Numbered from the stretch's first letter, positions 1-10,093 are shown. The stretch: DNA of 64,000 bases from Ornithinimicrobium sp. (GCF_030537745.1 NZ_JAUNVI010000005.1:1-64000); one strand, 5' to 3'. The notes: generated from the sequence alone by a model not told the origin. Made by a program: numbers and translations.

Positions 1-29
1 TAGGGGCATGAGGGCGTAGGGGCACCGCA

Positions 30-35
30 TACCCT
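30..35 (+). promoter_or_regulatory. -10 box, leaderless layout (FAH-family gene)
   Basis: TACCCT fits the actinobacterial TANNNT -10 consensus. Only six bases (agaagc) separate it from the ATG at 42, so transcription would begin at or next to the start codon. No Shine-Dalgarno sequence precedes the ATG. The same layout recurs before rph, ettA, prsW, orn, tyrA and the CDF gene. Confidence 0.6.
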
Positions 36-41
36 AGAAGC

Positions 42-860
42 ATGCGCATCGCCCGATTCACCGCTGGTGACGACCCCCACTTCGGTCTCGTGGACGGGGC
101 CGGCGAGAAGATCGCCGAGATCACCGGCGACCCCCTCTACACCCGCATCGAGCTGACCGGCGAGACCTTCCTGGTCGAAGACGTGCGACTGCTGGCCCCG
201 GTGATCCCCCGCAGCAAGGTGGTCGCGGTGGGTCGCAACTACGCCGATCACGCGGCGGAGATGGGCAACGAGGTGCCGCCTGAGCCGCTGCTCTTCCTCA
301 TCCCCAACACTTCCGTGTGCGGGCCCGGTGACCCGGTGGTGATCCCGTCGCTGACCCAGGAGGTCTCCTACGAGGCCGAGCTGGCGGTCGTGATCGGCCG
401 GCTCTGCAAGGACGTGGCCGCCGAGGACGCCCGCGGCGTGATCTTCGGCTATACCGTGGCCAACGACGTGACTGCCCGTGACCTGCAGCGCAGCGACGGG
501 CAGTGGGCGCGCGCCAAGGGCATGGACACCTTCACCCCGATCGGCCCGTGGATCGAGACCGACCTCGACGTCACCGACCTCAGGGTCATCAGCCGGCTCG
601 ACGGTCAGGTCCGCCAGGACGGGACGACCGCTGACATGGTCCACGGGATCGGCGCGATCATCGAATACGTCTCGGCGGCGTTCACCCTGCTGCCCGGCGA
701 CATCATCCTCACTGGTACCCCGGCCGGAGTGGGGCAGGTCGAGGCGGGCCAGCGTGTCGAGGTAGAGGTGGAGGGCATCGGCTCGATGAGCAACCCGTTC
801 GTCAGCGCCGACGAGGGGCTAGTTGACGATGCCGACGACGACGACTCTGGGTCCCGATGA
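42..860 (+). CDS. Fumarylacetoacetate hydrolase (FAH) family protein
   Basis: A 272-residue cytosolic member of the FAH superfamily, which hydrolyses, decarboxylates or isomerises beta-diketo and 2-oxo acids with a divalent metal. The metal site is visible as the YEAEL motif (E111, E113) and the aspartate of [10 protein letters not shown] (D142), followed by the family's [12 protein letters not shown] segment (K159). The C-terminus ends in an unusual acidic run of aspartates after residue 260. The gene overlaps murI by four bases (ATGA), so the two are probably co-transcribed. The exact substrate cannot be read from sequence. Family members include FAHD1-like oxaloacetate decarboxylases and homoprotocatechuate enzymes, and no aromatic-degradation genes lie nearby. 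Confidence 0.9.
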   Translation: MRIARFTAGDDPHFGLVDGAGEKIAEITGDPLYTRIELTGETFLVEDVRLLAPVIPRSKVVAVGRNYADHAAEMGNEVPPEPLLFLIPNTSVCGPGDPVVIPSLTQEVSYEAELAVVIGRLCKDVAAEDARGVIFGYTVANDVTARDLQRSDGQWARAKGMDTFTPIGPWIETDLDVTDLRVISRLDGQVRQDGTTADMVHGIGAIIEYVSAAFTLLPGDIILTGTPAGVGQVEAGQRVEVEVEGIGSMSNPFVSADEGLVDDADDDDSGSR

Positions 861-1711
861 CCGACTCCCCGATCGGCGTCTTCGACTCCGGATTCGGCGG
901 CCTCACGGTGGCTCGGGAGATCCTGGACCAGTTGCCGCAAGAGTCGATCCTCTACCTCGGTGACACCGCTCGGTCGCCTTATGGCCCACGCCCTATCGCC
1001 GAGGTCCGCCGGTATGCCCTCGAATGCCTCGACCGGCTCGTCGACCACGGGGTCAAGGCGTTGGTCATCGCCTGCAACAGCGCTTCTGCGGCGGTGCTTG
1101 CCGACGCCAGGGAGAGGTATGACGTGCCCGTGGTGGAGGTCATCCGACCGGCCGTGCGCCGGGCGATGGCAGTGACCCGCTCGGGCCGGATCGGCGTGAT
1201 CTCCACCGAGGCCACCCACCAGTCCCGCGCCTACCTTGACTCTTTCGTCGCCGCACCCGCGCAGGTCTCCGTCACCAGCGTGGCCTGCCCGAGGTTCGTG
1301 GAGCTGGTCGAGGCCGGGATCACCAGCGGTCCCGAGGTCATCGAGACCGCGCGTGGCTACCTGGCTCCGCTGCAGGACAAGGGCATCGACACGCTCATCC
1401 TCGGGTGCACCCACTATCCGCTGCTGACGTCGGCGTTGCAGTATGTCCTCGGTGAGCAGGTGACCCTGGTCTCCTCCGCCGCCGCCACCGCAGCCGATCT
1501 CTTCCGCGTGCTGACCGACGGCGACCTCCTCGCGCCCGCCAACAACGATCCATTCCACCAGTGGTTGACCACGGGCGACCCCCATGGCTTCACCTTCCTA
1601 GCCCGACGTTTCCTCGGCCCCGAGGTCGACCAGGTCCACCAGGCCTCCGTCGACCTCGGGGCCGAGGAGCACGTCGGCCTGCCCGGGCAGCGGGCGACGT
1701 CAGAGCACTGA
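857..1711 (+). CDS. murI: Glutamate racemase
   Basis: Converts L-glutamate to D-glutamate for peptidoglycan stem peptides. The 284-residue length is typical. The N-terminal signature [12 protein letters not shown] is present, as are the two catalytic cysteines in IACNSAS (C73) and LGCTHYPLL (C184), the acid/base pair of this cofactor-independent enzyme. It overlaps the upstream FAH-family gene by four bases and lies 40 bases before an MBL-fold gene. In mycobacteria murI is likewise followed by the Rv1339-type MBL protein, rph and rdgB; here that order is kept, but three unrelated genes sit between the MBL gene and rph. Confidence 0.97.
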   Translation: MTDSPIGVFDSGFGGLTVAREILDQLPQESILYLGDTARSPYGPRPIAEVRRYALECLDRLVDHGVKALVIACNSASAAVLADARERYDVPVVEVIRPAVRRAMAVTRSGRIGVISTEATHQSRAYLDSFVAAPAQVSVTSVACPRFVELVEAGITSGPEVIETARGYLAPLQDKGIDTLILGCTHYPLLTSALQYVLGEQVTLVSSAAATAADLFRVLTDGDLLAPANNDPFHQWLTTGDPHGFTFLARRFLGPEVDQVHQASVDLGAEEHVGLPGQRATSEH

Positions 1712-1751
1712 CTCGCGGGCGTGCTGCCAAAGACGTGGGCATGATGGTGCC

Positions 1752-2510
1752 ATGGACCTGACGATCGTCGGTTGCACCGGCTCGCTGCCCGGGCCGGACT
1801 CACCGGCCAGCTGCTACCTGGTCACCGCCGAGCAGGAGGGGCGCCGCTGGCGGGTCGTGCTCGACCTCGGGTCGGGAGCGTTCGGCGCGCTGCAACGCCA
1901 TACCGACCCCTTGGCCGTCGACGCGGTCGTGCTGTCCCACCTGCACCCCGACCACTGCCTCGACCTGACCGCGATGCGGGTCTGGCGGGGACATGGCCCG
2001 GTCCCGGCCACGAGCGACCTCCTCGTCCATGCCCCGGCCGGTGCCGCCGAGCGGCTGGCCCGCGCCTATGGCGTGGCCGGGTCGGAGCCGCTCAAAGGGA
2101 TGGCGTTCGTCGACCTGGTGGACACGGTCCCCTTTACCGTCGGCCCCCTGCGGATCACGCCGTTTGCCGTGCGCCACCCGGTGCCCGCGTTCGGGCTGCG
2201 CGTCGAGGCGGACGGCCGCGTCCTGGCCTACACCGGCGACACCGACAGCTGTCCTGGCCTGCTGCCCTTGATGTCCGAGGCTGACCTCGTGCTGAGCGAG
2301 GCGAGCTTTGTGGAGGGTCGCGACCGTGCGCGGGGAATCCACCTGAGCGCACGGCGGGCTGCGGAGGCCGCGGTCCAGGCCGGTGCCCGTCGGTTGATGC
2401 TCACTCACCTGCCGCCGTGGAACGACCCGCAGGTATGCCGTGCCGAGGCCGCCCAGGTCTGGTCCGGTGAGGTCGAGCTCGCGCGACCAGGGCTGGTCAC
2501 GGCCGTCTAG
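1752..2510 (+). CDS. MBL-fold phosphodiesterase, Rv1339-like
   Basis: A 252-residue metallo-beta-lactamase-fold protein with the zinc motif SHLHPDHCLD (H63, H65, D67, H68) and downstream ligands in FAVRHPVPAFG and YTGDTDSC, which is RNase Z-like topology without the tRNA-processing exosite. Its place right after murI matches Mycobacterium Rv1339, an atypical class II cyclic-nucleotide phosphodiesterase, so cAMP hydrolysis is the best-supported function. That assignment rests on synteny and family and has not been tested here. The start ATG at 1752 follows the murI stop by 40 bases, and no strong ribosome-binding site is visible. Confidence 0.85.
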   Translation: MDLTIVGCTGSLPGPDSPASCYLVTAEQEGRRWRVVLDLGSGAFGALQRHTDPLAVDAVVLSHLHPDHCLDLTAMRVWRGHGPVPATSDLLVHAPAGAAERLARAYGVAGSEPLKGMAFVDLVDTVPFTVGPLRITPFAVRHPVPAFGLRVEADGRVLAYTGDTDSCPGLLPLMSEADLVLSEASFVEGRDRARGIHLSARRAAEAAVQAGARRLMLTHLPPWNDPQVCRAEAAQVWSGEVELARPGLVTAV

Positions 2511-2576
2511 GTCGGCGACGCCACCCACCGCACCCTGGCCAGGCGTTCTCCCAGCCAAGCGTTAGAGGATCGCCCG

Positions 2577-4163
2577 ATGAGAACTAGGGATGGCGCTGCG
2601 GTGGGCGTGGCTGCTGGTGCGGTCACGCTGGGGGTGGCGGAGCTGATGGCCGCGCTGTGGACGGGCTGGCTCGGCTCGGCCGGGAGCCCGTCCCCGTTGC
2701 TCGCGATCGGGGGCGCCTTCGTTGACCGCACCCCGGCGTGGCTCAAGGACTGGGCGGTCTCGACCTTCGGCACCGCAGACAAGATGGCGCTCGCGGTGGG
2801 GATGATCCTCGTGATCGCCACGGTGGTCGCGGTGATCGGTGTCCTCAACCGTCGGCGGACCGGGTTGGCGCAGGCCCTCTTCGCGCTGGTCGGCGTGATC
2901 GGCATGGCGGCGGTGCTCTCCCGCCCCGGCTCGAGCGCGCCGGACGTGCTGCCCACGGTGGCGGCGACCTTGGTGGGGCTGTGGCTGCTGCGGGCGCTGC
3001 CGCGCTGGCTGGCCGACCGGGGTGATCCGCAGAGAAGCGACGTCGAAAGCCTCGACGCTGGCCTCGATGGTCGTTTCGACGACGCTGACCGGGCCTCCCG
3101 GCGCGATGTGATCCGCGTCGCCGGAGGACTGACGGTGCTGGGGATCCTTGGCGTCGTGGCCGGGCGCGCCATGTCGGCCGGAAGCGCTACCGCGGAGAAG
3201 GTGGCGCGGGCCTTCCGTCTGCCGACGCCGCGCACCCCGGTGAGCGTCCCCGCGGGTGCCAGCCTTGACGTCCCTGGCGTCACGTCATACCTGACCCCTA
3301 ACGACGGTTTCTATCGCATCGACTCCGCGCTGCAGGTGCCACGCATCGACCCGGCGGAGTGGTCGTTGCGGGTCTACGGGCTGGTGGACAAGGAGATCGA
3401 GCTCAGCTTCGAGGAGCTCCTGGCGGAGGAGCACCTCGAGAAATTGGTCACGTTGACCTGCGTGAGCAACGAGGTCGGCGGCAACCTGGCCGGCAACGCG
3501 CGCTGGATCGGCTGGCCGATCCGCGAGCTGTTGGCGCGCGCCGGCGTGCAGCCGGAAGCCGACATGGTGCTGTCGCGAAGCATCGATGGATGGACGGCGG
3601 GCACGCCGATCGAGGCGCTGACCGACGACCGCGACGCGCTGCTGGCGGTGGGGATGAACGGTGAGGCGCTGCCCCGTGAGCACGGTTTCCCGGTCCGTAT
3701 GGTCGTGCCTGGCCTCTACGGCTACGTCTCCGCGACGAAGTGGGTGACCGAGCTGAAAGTGACCCGGTTCGACGCGGACGAGGGCTATTGGACGCCGCGA
3801 GGCTGGGACGCACTCGGCCCCATCAAGACCGCCTCGCGGATCGACGTCCCGCGCAACGCCGAGACCGTGGCCGCCGGGGATGTCGTCGTCGCGGGAGTTG
3901 CCTGGGCGCAGCATCGCGGGATCGACGCAGTGGAGGTCCGCGTCGACGGTGGCGACTGGCAGGCCGCGCCGCTCCGCGAGGAGCCCAACGTCGACTCGTG
4001 GCGCCTCTGGTCATGGACCTGGCCGGCCACCGAGGGCGAGCACGAGCTGGAGGTTCGGGCGACCGACGGCAATGGTGAGGTGCAGACCGACCAGATCGCG
4101 CCGCCCGCGCCAGATGGGGCCAGCGGCTATCAGCGGATCCGGATCAAGGTCAGGGCGGACTGA
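2577..4163 (+). CDS. Membrane-anchored molybdopterin-dependent oxidoreductase (sulfite oxidase family)
   Basis: 528 residues. The N-terminal part carries about four hydrophobic segments (near 8-30, 70-92, 97-115 and 123-143), then an SRRDVIRVAGG stretch at 174-184 resembling a twin-arginine signal before a fifth hydrophobic segment. From about 225 onward it is a sulfite-oxidase-type Mo-pterin domain, with the molybdenum-ligating cysteine in TLTCVSNEVGG (C295) and the conserved PLRMVVPGLYG-like stretch (here PVRMVVPGLYGY). A C-terminal dimerisation (Mo-co dimer, Ig-like) domain follows. The catalytic half is expected outside the membrane. No haem domain is present, so electrons probably go to a separate acceptor. 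The substrate is unknown; sulfite oxidase and YedY/MsrP-like protein repair are both possible. Confidence 0.88.
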   Translation: MRTRDGAAVGVAAGAVTLGVAELMAALWTGWLGSAGSPSPLLAIGGAFVDRTPAWLKDWAVSTFGTADKMALAVGMILVIATVVAVIGVLNRRRTGLAQALFALVGVIGMAAVLSRPGSSAPDVLPTVAATLVGLWLLRALPRWLADRGDPQRSDVESLDAGLDGRFDDADRASRRDVIRVAGGLTVLGILGVVAGRAMSAGSATAEKVARAFRLPTPRTPVSVPAGASLDVPGVTSYLTPNDGFYRIDSALQVPRIDPAEWSLRVYGLVDKEIELSFEELLAEEHLEKLVTLTCVSNEVGGNLAGNARWIGWPIRELLARAGVQPEADMVLSRSIDGWTAGTPIEALTDDRDALLAVGMNGEALPREHGFPVRMVVPGLYGYVSATKWVTELKVTRFDADEGYWTPRGWDALGPIKTASRIDVPRNAETVAAGDVVVAGVAWAQHRGIDAVEVRVDGGDWQAAPLREEPNVDSWRLWSWTWPATEGEHELEVRATDGNGEVQTDQIAPPAPDGASGYQRIRIKVRAD

Positions 4164-4211
4164 GCTCTCAGGCGGCCGCAGATGTGGGGGGCTCAGATGC
4201 GGGGGGCTGGC

Positions 4212-5492
4212 TCAGGCCGGCGTGACGCGATCGTCTGAGGGCCCTGCGGGCGAGGCCAGCCCCGGCGGTGCCGCGGCGCGGTCGATCTCGGAGCGAAGAC
4301 GACGAGCGCCGACCAGCGCGAGCAGTAGGGCCAGTGCGGTGGCGCCGACGGAGACCGCGAAGGCTGGTTGGTAGCCGGCAGCATCCGCGACCCGCCCGGC
4401 CAACGCGGCGCCCACGGCATACCCGGTGCCGGTCGCCGCGGCCAGGACGGTCATGGCGGCACCGAGCCGGCGCGCCGGGGTGATGCGTTCGGCGAGGGTG
4501 AAGGTGGTGATCATCGACGGGGCCACCGCGAGGCCGAGACCGAGCAGCGCGAAGGTGAGCCCGAGCAGGCTGTGCACGGCCAGCAGCGGCAGGGCCAGCA
4601 CGAAGAGGCCAGCCGTGAACAGGCGCAGTCGGCGCTCGTAGCCGAAGGCCTCCGGGATGGCGACGACGGCCAAGCCGGCCAGCACGCTGCCCACCCCGAG
4701 GAGGCCGTGGAGCAGGCCGGTCAGGCCGGGTTGGCCGGCCTCGGTGGCCAGCACCGAGGTGCCGGTCTGCACTGACCCGAAGACCATCCCGATCCCGAGC
4801 TGGATCGCGCCCAGGATGATCAGTGCCGGGGTGATGAGCCGAGCTCGCACGCCGACTTGAGCAGGGGCTGGTCCGACCAGGGTGACGGTGCGGTGCAGCG
4901 CGAACCAGGTGCCGAAACCGCCGAGCAGGCCGGCTGCGACGATCAGCGCCGCGATGGGGTCGAAGAAGGCGACGACCACGCCGACCAGGGCCGGGCCGAG
5001 GACGAAGGAGGCTTCGTCGGCAGCGCCCTCATAGGAGAAGGCGGCGTCCATGACCCTGGGATCCTCGGCGTGGCCAGCCTTGGAGATGGGACGCCAGCGG
5101 ACGCGCGCCATGGTGCCGACCTGCGGGACGAAGAAGCCAGCGACCGCCGCGACCACAGGGATCGGCCACCAGGCCTCACCGATGGTGTGTGCGGAGGTCA
5201 GGATCGCCAGCGCTGCCAGGCCGATCGTGCCGACGATGCTCTGGACGAGCAGGACTGGGCGCTGCCCGATGCGGTCGGTCAGGGCCCCCGCGATGGGCGC
5301 GCCCACGGCGTTGGCTATGGCCAGGGCGCCAGCGCTCACGCCGCCTGCGGTGTAGGTGCCGGTGGCGCCGGACACGGCGAGCAGCGCGGCGATCTGCGCC
5401 ATTGCCAGGGGGAGCCGGCCGAGGAAGGCGACAGCGATGTACAGCGGCCCGGTCAGGGCAAAGAGGCGTTGGTAGGACTGGAGGGGAGACAC
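4212..5492 (-). CDS. Major facilitator superfamily transporter
   Basis: A 426-residue integral membrane protein of about 12 hydrophobic helices with the MFS layout of two six-helix halves. Between helices 2 and 3 it has GALTDRIGQRPVLL, a recognisable version of the GXXXDRXGRR loop. Small hydrophobic substrates and drugs are typical for this branch, but the substrate cannot be inferred. The start is GTG at 5492; a poor ribosome-binding site makes it uncertain by a few codons. It is convergent with the oxidoreductase gene and divergent from the YczE-like gene. Confidence 0.88.
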   Translation of the reverse strand: MSPLQSYQRLFALTGPLYIAVAFLGRLPLAMAQIAALLAVSGATGTYTAGGVSAGALAIANAVGAPIAGALTDRIGQRPVLLVQSIVGTIGLAALAILTSAHTIGEAWWPIPVVAAVAGFFVPQVGTMARVRWRPISKAGHAEDPRVMDAAFSYEGAADEASFVLGPALVGVVVAFFDPIAALIVAAGLLGGFGTWFALHRTVTLVGPAPAQVGVRARLITPALIILGAIQLGIGMVFGSVQTGTSVLATEAGQPGLTGLLHGLLGVGSVLAGLAVVAIPEAFGYERRLRLFTAGLFVLALPLLAVHSLLGLTFALLGLGLAVAPSMITTFTLAERITPARRLGAAMTVLAAATGTGYAVGAALAGRVADAAGYQPAFAVSVGATALALLLALVGARRLRSEIDRAAAPPGLASPAGPSDDRVTPA

Positions 5493-5653
5493 CCGCTGGT
5501 TGGCCTTTCGGAGGTCACGTGAAGTGCGTGCACGCCGTCCCAGCCACCCGGCGTGCGAAACCCTGTGACACGTCCAGCATACCTGAGATGCGGACCAGGC
5601 TGAATCCAGGGACGGTCGCGGTGGAGACGGGGTGGCAGGGCAGACTGACGACC

Positions 5654-6370
5654 ATGAACGCTCTGTCCTCGGTCGGTGACCACCTGCGTGCTCGCTCGCG
5701 TGATCCGCGACGCCAGCTCACGGCTCTCGGGCCGGTCGCCGCGTTGCACGCCGGGCGGATGCCGTGGCGCTTGAGCCAGCTGATGGTGGGGCTCACCCTC
5801 TATGGACTGTCGATGGCCATGCTCGTCCGCGCCACGCTCGGCGTCCTGCCGTGGGACGTCCTCCATCAAGGCCTCACCACGATCGTGCCGTGGAGCTTTG
5901 GCACAGTGGTCATCGTCACCTCGATCGTCGTGCTCCTGCTGTGGATCCCGATCCGGCAACTCCCCGGACTGGGGAGCCTGCTCAACGCGGTCGTCGTCGG
6001 CATCGTGGCCGACCTGGTGCTGGCCGTGCTCAGCGAGCCCAACGGCCTGGCGGCGCGCGCCGTCCTGATGCTCGGAGGCATCCTGCTCAACGGCATCGCC
6101 ACCGCGATGTATATCGGGTCACAACTGGGCCCCGGCCCTCGCGACGGGCTCATGACCGGTCTGGCCCGGCGCACGGGAGTCTCCATCCGCGTGGTGCGGA
6201 CCAGCCTGGAAGTCGCGGTCGTCGTGGTCGGTTGGCTCCTGGGTGGAGTCGTCGGCGTCGGCACCGTTCTCTATGCCGTCGTGATCGGCCCGCTGACCCA
6301 GCTCATGCTGCCGTGGTTCACGGTGCCGCTAGATCCCGCGCCAAAGACGCCCGCACCGACCGAGGGGTGA
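5654..6370 (+). CDS. YczE/YitT-like integral membrane protein
   Basis: 238 residues with about five hydrophobic segments beginning at MVGLTLYGLSMAMLVRATLG. The pattern, including the early GVLPWDVLHQG stretch and a later GSQLGPGPRDGLMTGL motif, is that of the YczE/YyaS/YitT membrane protein family, whose molecular function is not established. I chose ATG 5654; the reading frame is open well upstream, but that part encodes low-quality arginine-rich sequence antisense to the MFS gene. A later ATG at 5759 would remove the 35-residue hydrophilic N-terminus. Confidence 0.8.
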   Translation: MNALSSVGDHLRARSRDPRRQLTALGPVAALHAGRMPWRLSQLMVGLTLYGLSMAMLVRATLGVLPWDVLHQGLTTIVPWSFGTVVIVTSIVVLLLWIPIRQLPGLGSLLNAVVVGIVADLVLAVLSEPNGLAARAVLMLGGILLNGIATAMYIGSQLGPGPRDGLMTGLARRTGVSIRVVRTSLEVAVVVVGWLLGGVVGVGTVLYAVVIGPLTQLMLPWFTVPLDPAPKTPAPTEG

Positions 6371-6436
6371 CCAGTCATTCTTTGATCGTCGGTCGCGCCG
6401 ACGTGAGTGCGCGTCGGGTCGAGCGGCGCCACGGCA

Positions 6437-6442
6437 TACCCT
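6437..6442 (+). promoter_or_regulatory. -10 box, leaderless layout (rph)
   Basis: TACCCT lies six bases (gggctc) before the chosen rph start ATG at 6449. This helps decide the start, because the in-frame upstream codons back to 6407 would lie on or before the -10 box. Confidence 0.55.
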
Positions 6443-6448
6443 GGGCTC

Positions 6449-7249
6449 ATGACCCATGGCGAGCGCCACGACGGCCGAACCCCAGACCAGCTCCGAAAAA
6501 TCCGCATCACCCGCAACTGGCTCGACCATGCCGAGGGCAGCGTGCTCGTCGAGTTCGGGAAGACCCGGGTCCTCGTCGCGGCGTCGTTCACCAAGGGTGT
6601 GCCCCGCTGGCGCGCCGGGAGCGGCAAAGGCTGGACGACCGCGGAGTATGCGATGCTGCCGCGCGCCACGCACACGCGCTCCGATCGCGAATCGGTCAAG
6701 GGGCGGGTCGGCGGACGCACGCACGAGATCAGCCGCCTGATCGGACGCTCGCTGCGCGCGATCATCGACCTGGAGGCGCTGGGGGAGAACACCATCCAGA
6801 TTGACTGCGATGTGCTCCAGGCCGATGGCGGCACCCGAACGGCGTCCATCACCGGCGCCTATGTCGCGCTCGTGGACGCCATCGAGAACGCCCGCGCAGC
6901 CGGCCTGATCGCCAAGAATGCCGAGCCCCTCACCGGGTCTGTCGCCGCAGTGAGCGTCGGAATCGTCAAGGGAGAGCCGGTGCTCGACCTGGACTATGTC
7001 GAGGACGCCAGCGCGGACACCGACATGAACGTCGTGATGACCGGCGACGGCCGCTTCGTGGAGGTGCAGGGCACCGCTGAGGGGTTGCCCTTCGACCGCG
7101 AACTGCTCGACGCCCTGCTTGACCTCGCTTCCGAGGGCTGCGCCGAGCTCACGGCCCGCCAGGCCGCGGCGTTCGGCGCAGATGACATGGGGGGCGCCGT
7201 CTCGCACGAGGTCGGCGCCGATATCGACCAGGGCCCGCCCACTTGGTGA
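6449..7249 (+). CDS. rph: Ribonuclease PH
   Basis: A 266-residue phosphorolytic 3'-to-5' exoribonuclease that trims tRNA 3' extensions. Family features include the N-terminal [16 protein letters not shown] segment, [12 protein letters not shown], the phosphate-binding [15 protein letters not shown] stretch, [30 protein letters not shown] and a C-terminal [16 protein letters not shown]. The length is slightly above the usual 240-260. It overlaps rdgB (GTGA), an arrangement common in actinobacteria. The start at 6449 gives the canonical N-terminus. Confidence 0.97.
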   Translation: MTHGERHDGRTPDQLRKIRITRNWLDHAEGSVLVEFGKTRVLVAASFTKGVPRWRAGSGKGWTTAEYAMLPRATHTRSDRESVKGRVGGRTHEISRLIGRSLRAIIDLEALGENTIQIDCDVLQADGGTRTASITGAYVALVDAIENARAAGLIAKNAEPLTGSVAAVSVGIVKGEPVLDLDYVEDASADTDMNVVMTGDGRFVEVQGTAEGLPFDRELLDALLDLASEGCAELTARQAAAFGADDMGGAVSHEVGADIDQGPPTW

Positions 7250-7914
7250 GCGACGGCCAGGCAGACCGCCGGCTGGTCCTCGCCACGCGCAATGCGCACA
7301 AGGTCGTGGAGCTCCGGGAGATCCTGCGGCCGGTCCTGGAGCAGGTCGGCCTCGAGCTGGTCGGTCTGGATGCCTTCGAAGGTCTGGAGGACGTCGTCGA
7401 GTCTGGCGTCACCTTTGCCGACAACGCGCTGCTCAAGGCGAGGTATGCGGCAGCCGCCACCGGGCTGCCGGCGCTGGCTGACGACTCTGGGCTGGCCGTC
7501 GACGTGCTCGGCGGGTCCCCGGGGGTCTTCTCGGCGCGCTGGTCCGGGCCGCTGGGGGAGGCGACCGGCCTGTCTCGTGACGAGGCCAACAATGTCCTGG
7601 TGCTCGCCCAGCTCGCGGATGTGCCCGATGGGCACCGCGCCGCCTCCTTCGTCTGTGCGGCCGCGTTGGTCCTGCCGGGCGCTGAGCCTGGGACGGTCGG
7701 CGAGGAGATCGTTCGGCACGGGCACTGCCGGGGAGTGGTCGCTCACCAGTTGCGAGGGACCGGTGGCTTCGGCTTCGACCCGTTGCTCCTGCGCCCGGAC
7801 GGGCGCACCCTCGCCGAGCACAGCGCGCAGGAGAAGAACGCGATCTCCCACCGTGGTGAAGCCTTCCGTGCCCTGGGTGCCGATCTCACTCACCGTCTGG
7901 GCCAACTCCGCTGA
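7246..7914 (+). CDS. rdgB: Non-canonical purine NTP pyrophosphatase (RdgB/HAM1)
   Basis: Hydrolyses ITP, dITP and XTP to the monophosphates, keeping deaminated purines out of nucleic acids. The 222-residue protein begins with [18 protein letters not shown] and has the family signatures [41 protein letters not shown] and [20 protein letters not shown] 7246 shares bases with the rph stop (GTGA), implying translational coupling; TTG 7243 is an in-frame alternative. Confidence 0.96.
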   Translation: MSDGQADRRLVLATRNAHKVVELREILRPVLEQVGLELVGLDAFEGLEDVVESGVTFADNALLKARYAAAATGLPALADDSGLAVDVLGGSPGVFSARWSGPLGEATGLSRDEANNVLVLAQLADVPDGHRAASFVCAAALVLPGAEPGTVGEEIVRHGHCRGVVAHQLRGTGGFGFDPLLLRPDGRTLAEHSAQEKNAISHRGEAFRALGADLTHRLGQLR

Positions 7915-8007
7915 CGGTCGTTGCGCGCCGACGCCATACCCTTGTCCCAAGATCCTGACCCGCTGACGAGGGTCGATCCACCGCCGAGCCCCCGAAAGAG
8001 GCACCTC

Positions 8008-9102
8008 ATGGCTCACCAGTGGCGCGGCGTGATCGCCGAATACGCCGACCGGCTCCCCGCGACGCTCACCGAGCGGATCGTCACGCTGCGCGAGGGCGGG
8101 ACGCCGCTCATCCTGGCCGAGCACCTCTCCGAGGTCGTCGGTGCGCAGGTGCACGTGAAGTACGAAGGCCTCAACCCCACCGGCTCGTTCAAGGACCGGG
8201 GCATGACGACCGCGATCAGCAACGCCGCGCGCAAGGGTGCCAAGGCCGTCATCTGCGCCTCCACCGGCAACACCTCCGCCAGCGCCGCGGCCTATGCCAC
8301 CAAGGCCGGGATGACCTGCGGAGTCCTGGTGCCCGCCGGCAAGATCGCGATGGGCAAACTGTCGCAGGCCATCGCGCACGGCGCCACGCTCATCCAGGTG
8401 GACGGCAACTTTGATGACTGCCTGATGATCGCGCGCAAGCTCGCCGAGGCCTACCCCGTGGAGTTGGTCAACTCCGTCAACCCGGCGCGGATCGAGGGGC
8501 AGAAGACTGCGGCGTTCGAGATCGTGGACGCCCTCGGTGACGCGCCGGAGATCCACTGCCTGCCGGTCGGCAACGCGGGCAACATCACCGCCTACTGGCA
8601 GGGCTATCGGGAGTATGCCGACGCGGACGCCCCTGGCGCGGGAGGTGTCGCGGTGTCCACTCGACTGCCGCAGATGTGGGGCTTCCAGGCGGCGGGTGCG
8701 GCGCCGCTGGTACTGGGCCACCCGATCGACGAGCCCGAGACGATCGCGACCGCGATCCGGATCGGCAACCCGGCCTCCTGGGAGAAGGCCGAGGCGGCGC
8801 GCGACGAATCCGGCGGCCTCATCGAGGCAGTGACCGATGAGGAGATCCTCGCCGCGCACCGACTGCTGTCCTCACGGGAGGGGATCTTCGTCGAGCCCGC
8901 GTCAGCGGCGTCGGTCGCAGGCCTGCTCAAGCAGCACGCCGCAGGCCGGGTGCCGGCCGGTGCAACCATCGTGTGCACGGTCACCGGCCACGGCCTCAAG
9001 GACCCCCAGTGGGCGTTGCGCAACACCGACGGCTCGGAGGTCGAGCCGCATCAGATCAGCGTCGACGTGGTTAGCGCCGCGGTCGCGCTGGGACTGGACT
9101 GA
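8008..9102 (+). CDS. thrC: Threonine synthase
   Basis: PLP-dependent conversion of O-phosphohomoserine to threonine. The 364-residue protein has the PLP-lysine motif [11 protein letters not shown] (K62), [14 protein letters not shown] and the phosphate-binding [13 protein letters not shown]. The start ATG 8008 follows an aaagagg ribosome-binding site by about eight bases. The stop overlaps the start of thrB (TGATG), so the two are coupled. Homoserine dehydrogenase, which usually precedes thrC-thrB in actinobacteria, is not here; rdgB occupies that position. Confidence 0.97.
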   Translation: MAHQWRGVIAEYADRLPATLTERIVTLREGGTPLILAEHLSEVVGAQVHVKYEGLNPTGSFKDRGMTTAISNAARKGAKAVICASTGNTSASAAAYATKAGMTCGVLVPAGKIAMGKLSQAIAHGATLIQVDGNFDDCLMIARKLAEAYPVELVNSVNPARIEGQKTAAFEIVDALGDAPEIHCLPVGNAGNITAYWQGYREYADADAPGAGGVAVSTRLPQMWGFQAAGAAPLVLGHPIDEPETIATAIRIGNPASWEKAEAARDESGGLIEAVTDEEILAAHRLLSSREGIFVEPASAASVAGLLKQHAAGRVPAGATIVCTVTGHGLKDPQWALRNTDGSEVEPHQISVDVVSAAVALGLD

Positions 9103-10037
9103 TGCGCTCCCTGAGCGTGGGCGCCTCGGTCACGGTGTCCGTGCCCGCGAGCTCGGCCAACCTCGGGCCCGGTTTTGACACGATCGGCCTGGCGCTCGGG
9201 ATCCAGGACCACTATCGCGTCGAGGTCATGCCGCAAGGCGCGGGTCTGGAGGTCGTCGTCGAGGGGGAAGGGTCGGCCGACCTGCCCGCGAGCGAGGACA
9301 ACCTGGTCGTCGCGTCGTTGCGGGAAGCCTTGCAGGCGTGCGGGATCGGCTGGCGCGACGGCTATGACCTGCGGGTGACCTGCCGCAACGCCATCCCGAT
9401 GGCGGCCGGTCTGGGCTCCTCTGCCGCGGCGGCAGTGGGGGGTCTGGGGCTGGGCTTTGCGCTCGCTCGGGCCGGCGACCTGACCGAGGCCGACCTGGGG
9501 CTGGTCAACACGCATGCGGGGATCCTGGAGGGACACCCGGACAACTCCTCGGCGTCAGTCTTCGGCGGGCTGACGGTGTCGTGGATGCCGAGCGCGCAGG
9601 TCGTGCGCACGGCCCGCCCCACGCTGCACCCGGACGTCGAGCCGATCGTGCTGATCCCCACCGGGGTGCGCCTCGCTACGTCGATCGCGCGGGCCCTGCT
9701 CGGTCCCCAGGTGCCCCGCGCCGACGCGGTGCGCCAGGCTGGCAGATCCGCGCTGCTGGTGCACGCGCTGACCCACGAGCCGTCGATGCTGCTCGATGCC
9801 ACGCAGGACTGGCTTCACCAGGAGCTCCGCCGGGATGCCTACCCCGTCACGATGGGTGCCGTCGACGCCCTCCGTGGCCTCGGACATGCTGCCGTCGTCT
9901 CCGGCGCCGGTCCGGCCGTGCTGTGTCTGACGACCCGTGACCTCGTCGAGGTCGTCGTGGCCGAGACGAAGACGTGGGGCCGCGACTGGCAGGTGCTCAC
10001 TCCTGGCGTGCCGACCACCGGCCTGACGGCGCGCTAA
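9102..10037 (+). CDS. thrB: Homoserine kinase
   Basis: A GHMP-superfamily kinase (311 residues) that phosphorylates homoserine to supply the neighbouring threonine synthase. The N-terminal VPASSANLGPGFDTIGLAL and the ATP-binding loop PMAAGLGSSAAAAVGG (residues 99-114) are diagnostic, and the C-terminal GAGPAVLCL glycine motif is present. The ATG shares its first base with the thrC stop codon. Confidence 0.97.
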   Translation: MRSLSVGASVTVSVPASSANLGPGFDTIGLALGIQDHYRVEVMPQGAGLEVVVEGEGSADLPASEDNLVVASLREALQACGIGWRDGYDLRVTCRNAIPMAAGLGSSAAAAVGGLGLGFALARAGDLTEADLGLVNTHAGILEGHPDNSSASVFGGLTVSWMPSAQVVRTARPTLHPDVEPIVLIPTGVRLATSIARALLGPQVPRADAVRQAGRSALLVHALTHEPSMLLDATQDWLHQELRRDAYPVTMGAVDALRGLGHAAVVSGAGPAVLCLTTRDLVEVVVAETKTWGRDWQVLTPGVPTTGLTAR

Positions 10038-10093
10038 GGAGCTTTTTCGCCGCGCCTTCGGCGGCGCCTCCGTCGCCTGCCAAGATCGGTGCC

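Noticed and set aside
10046..10075. GC-rich hairpin between thrB and phzF as a terminator.
   Set aside because: Only a 5-bp stem, no T-tract; such pairings are expected by chance at this GC content.
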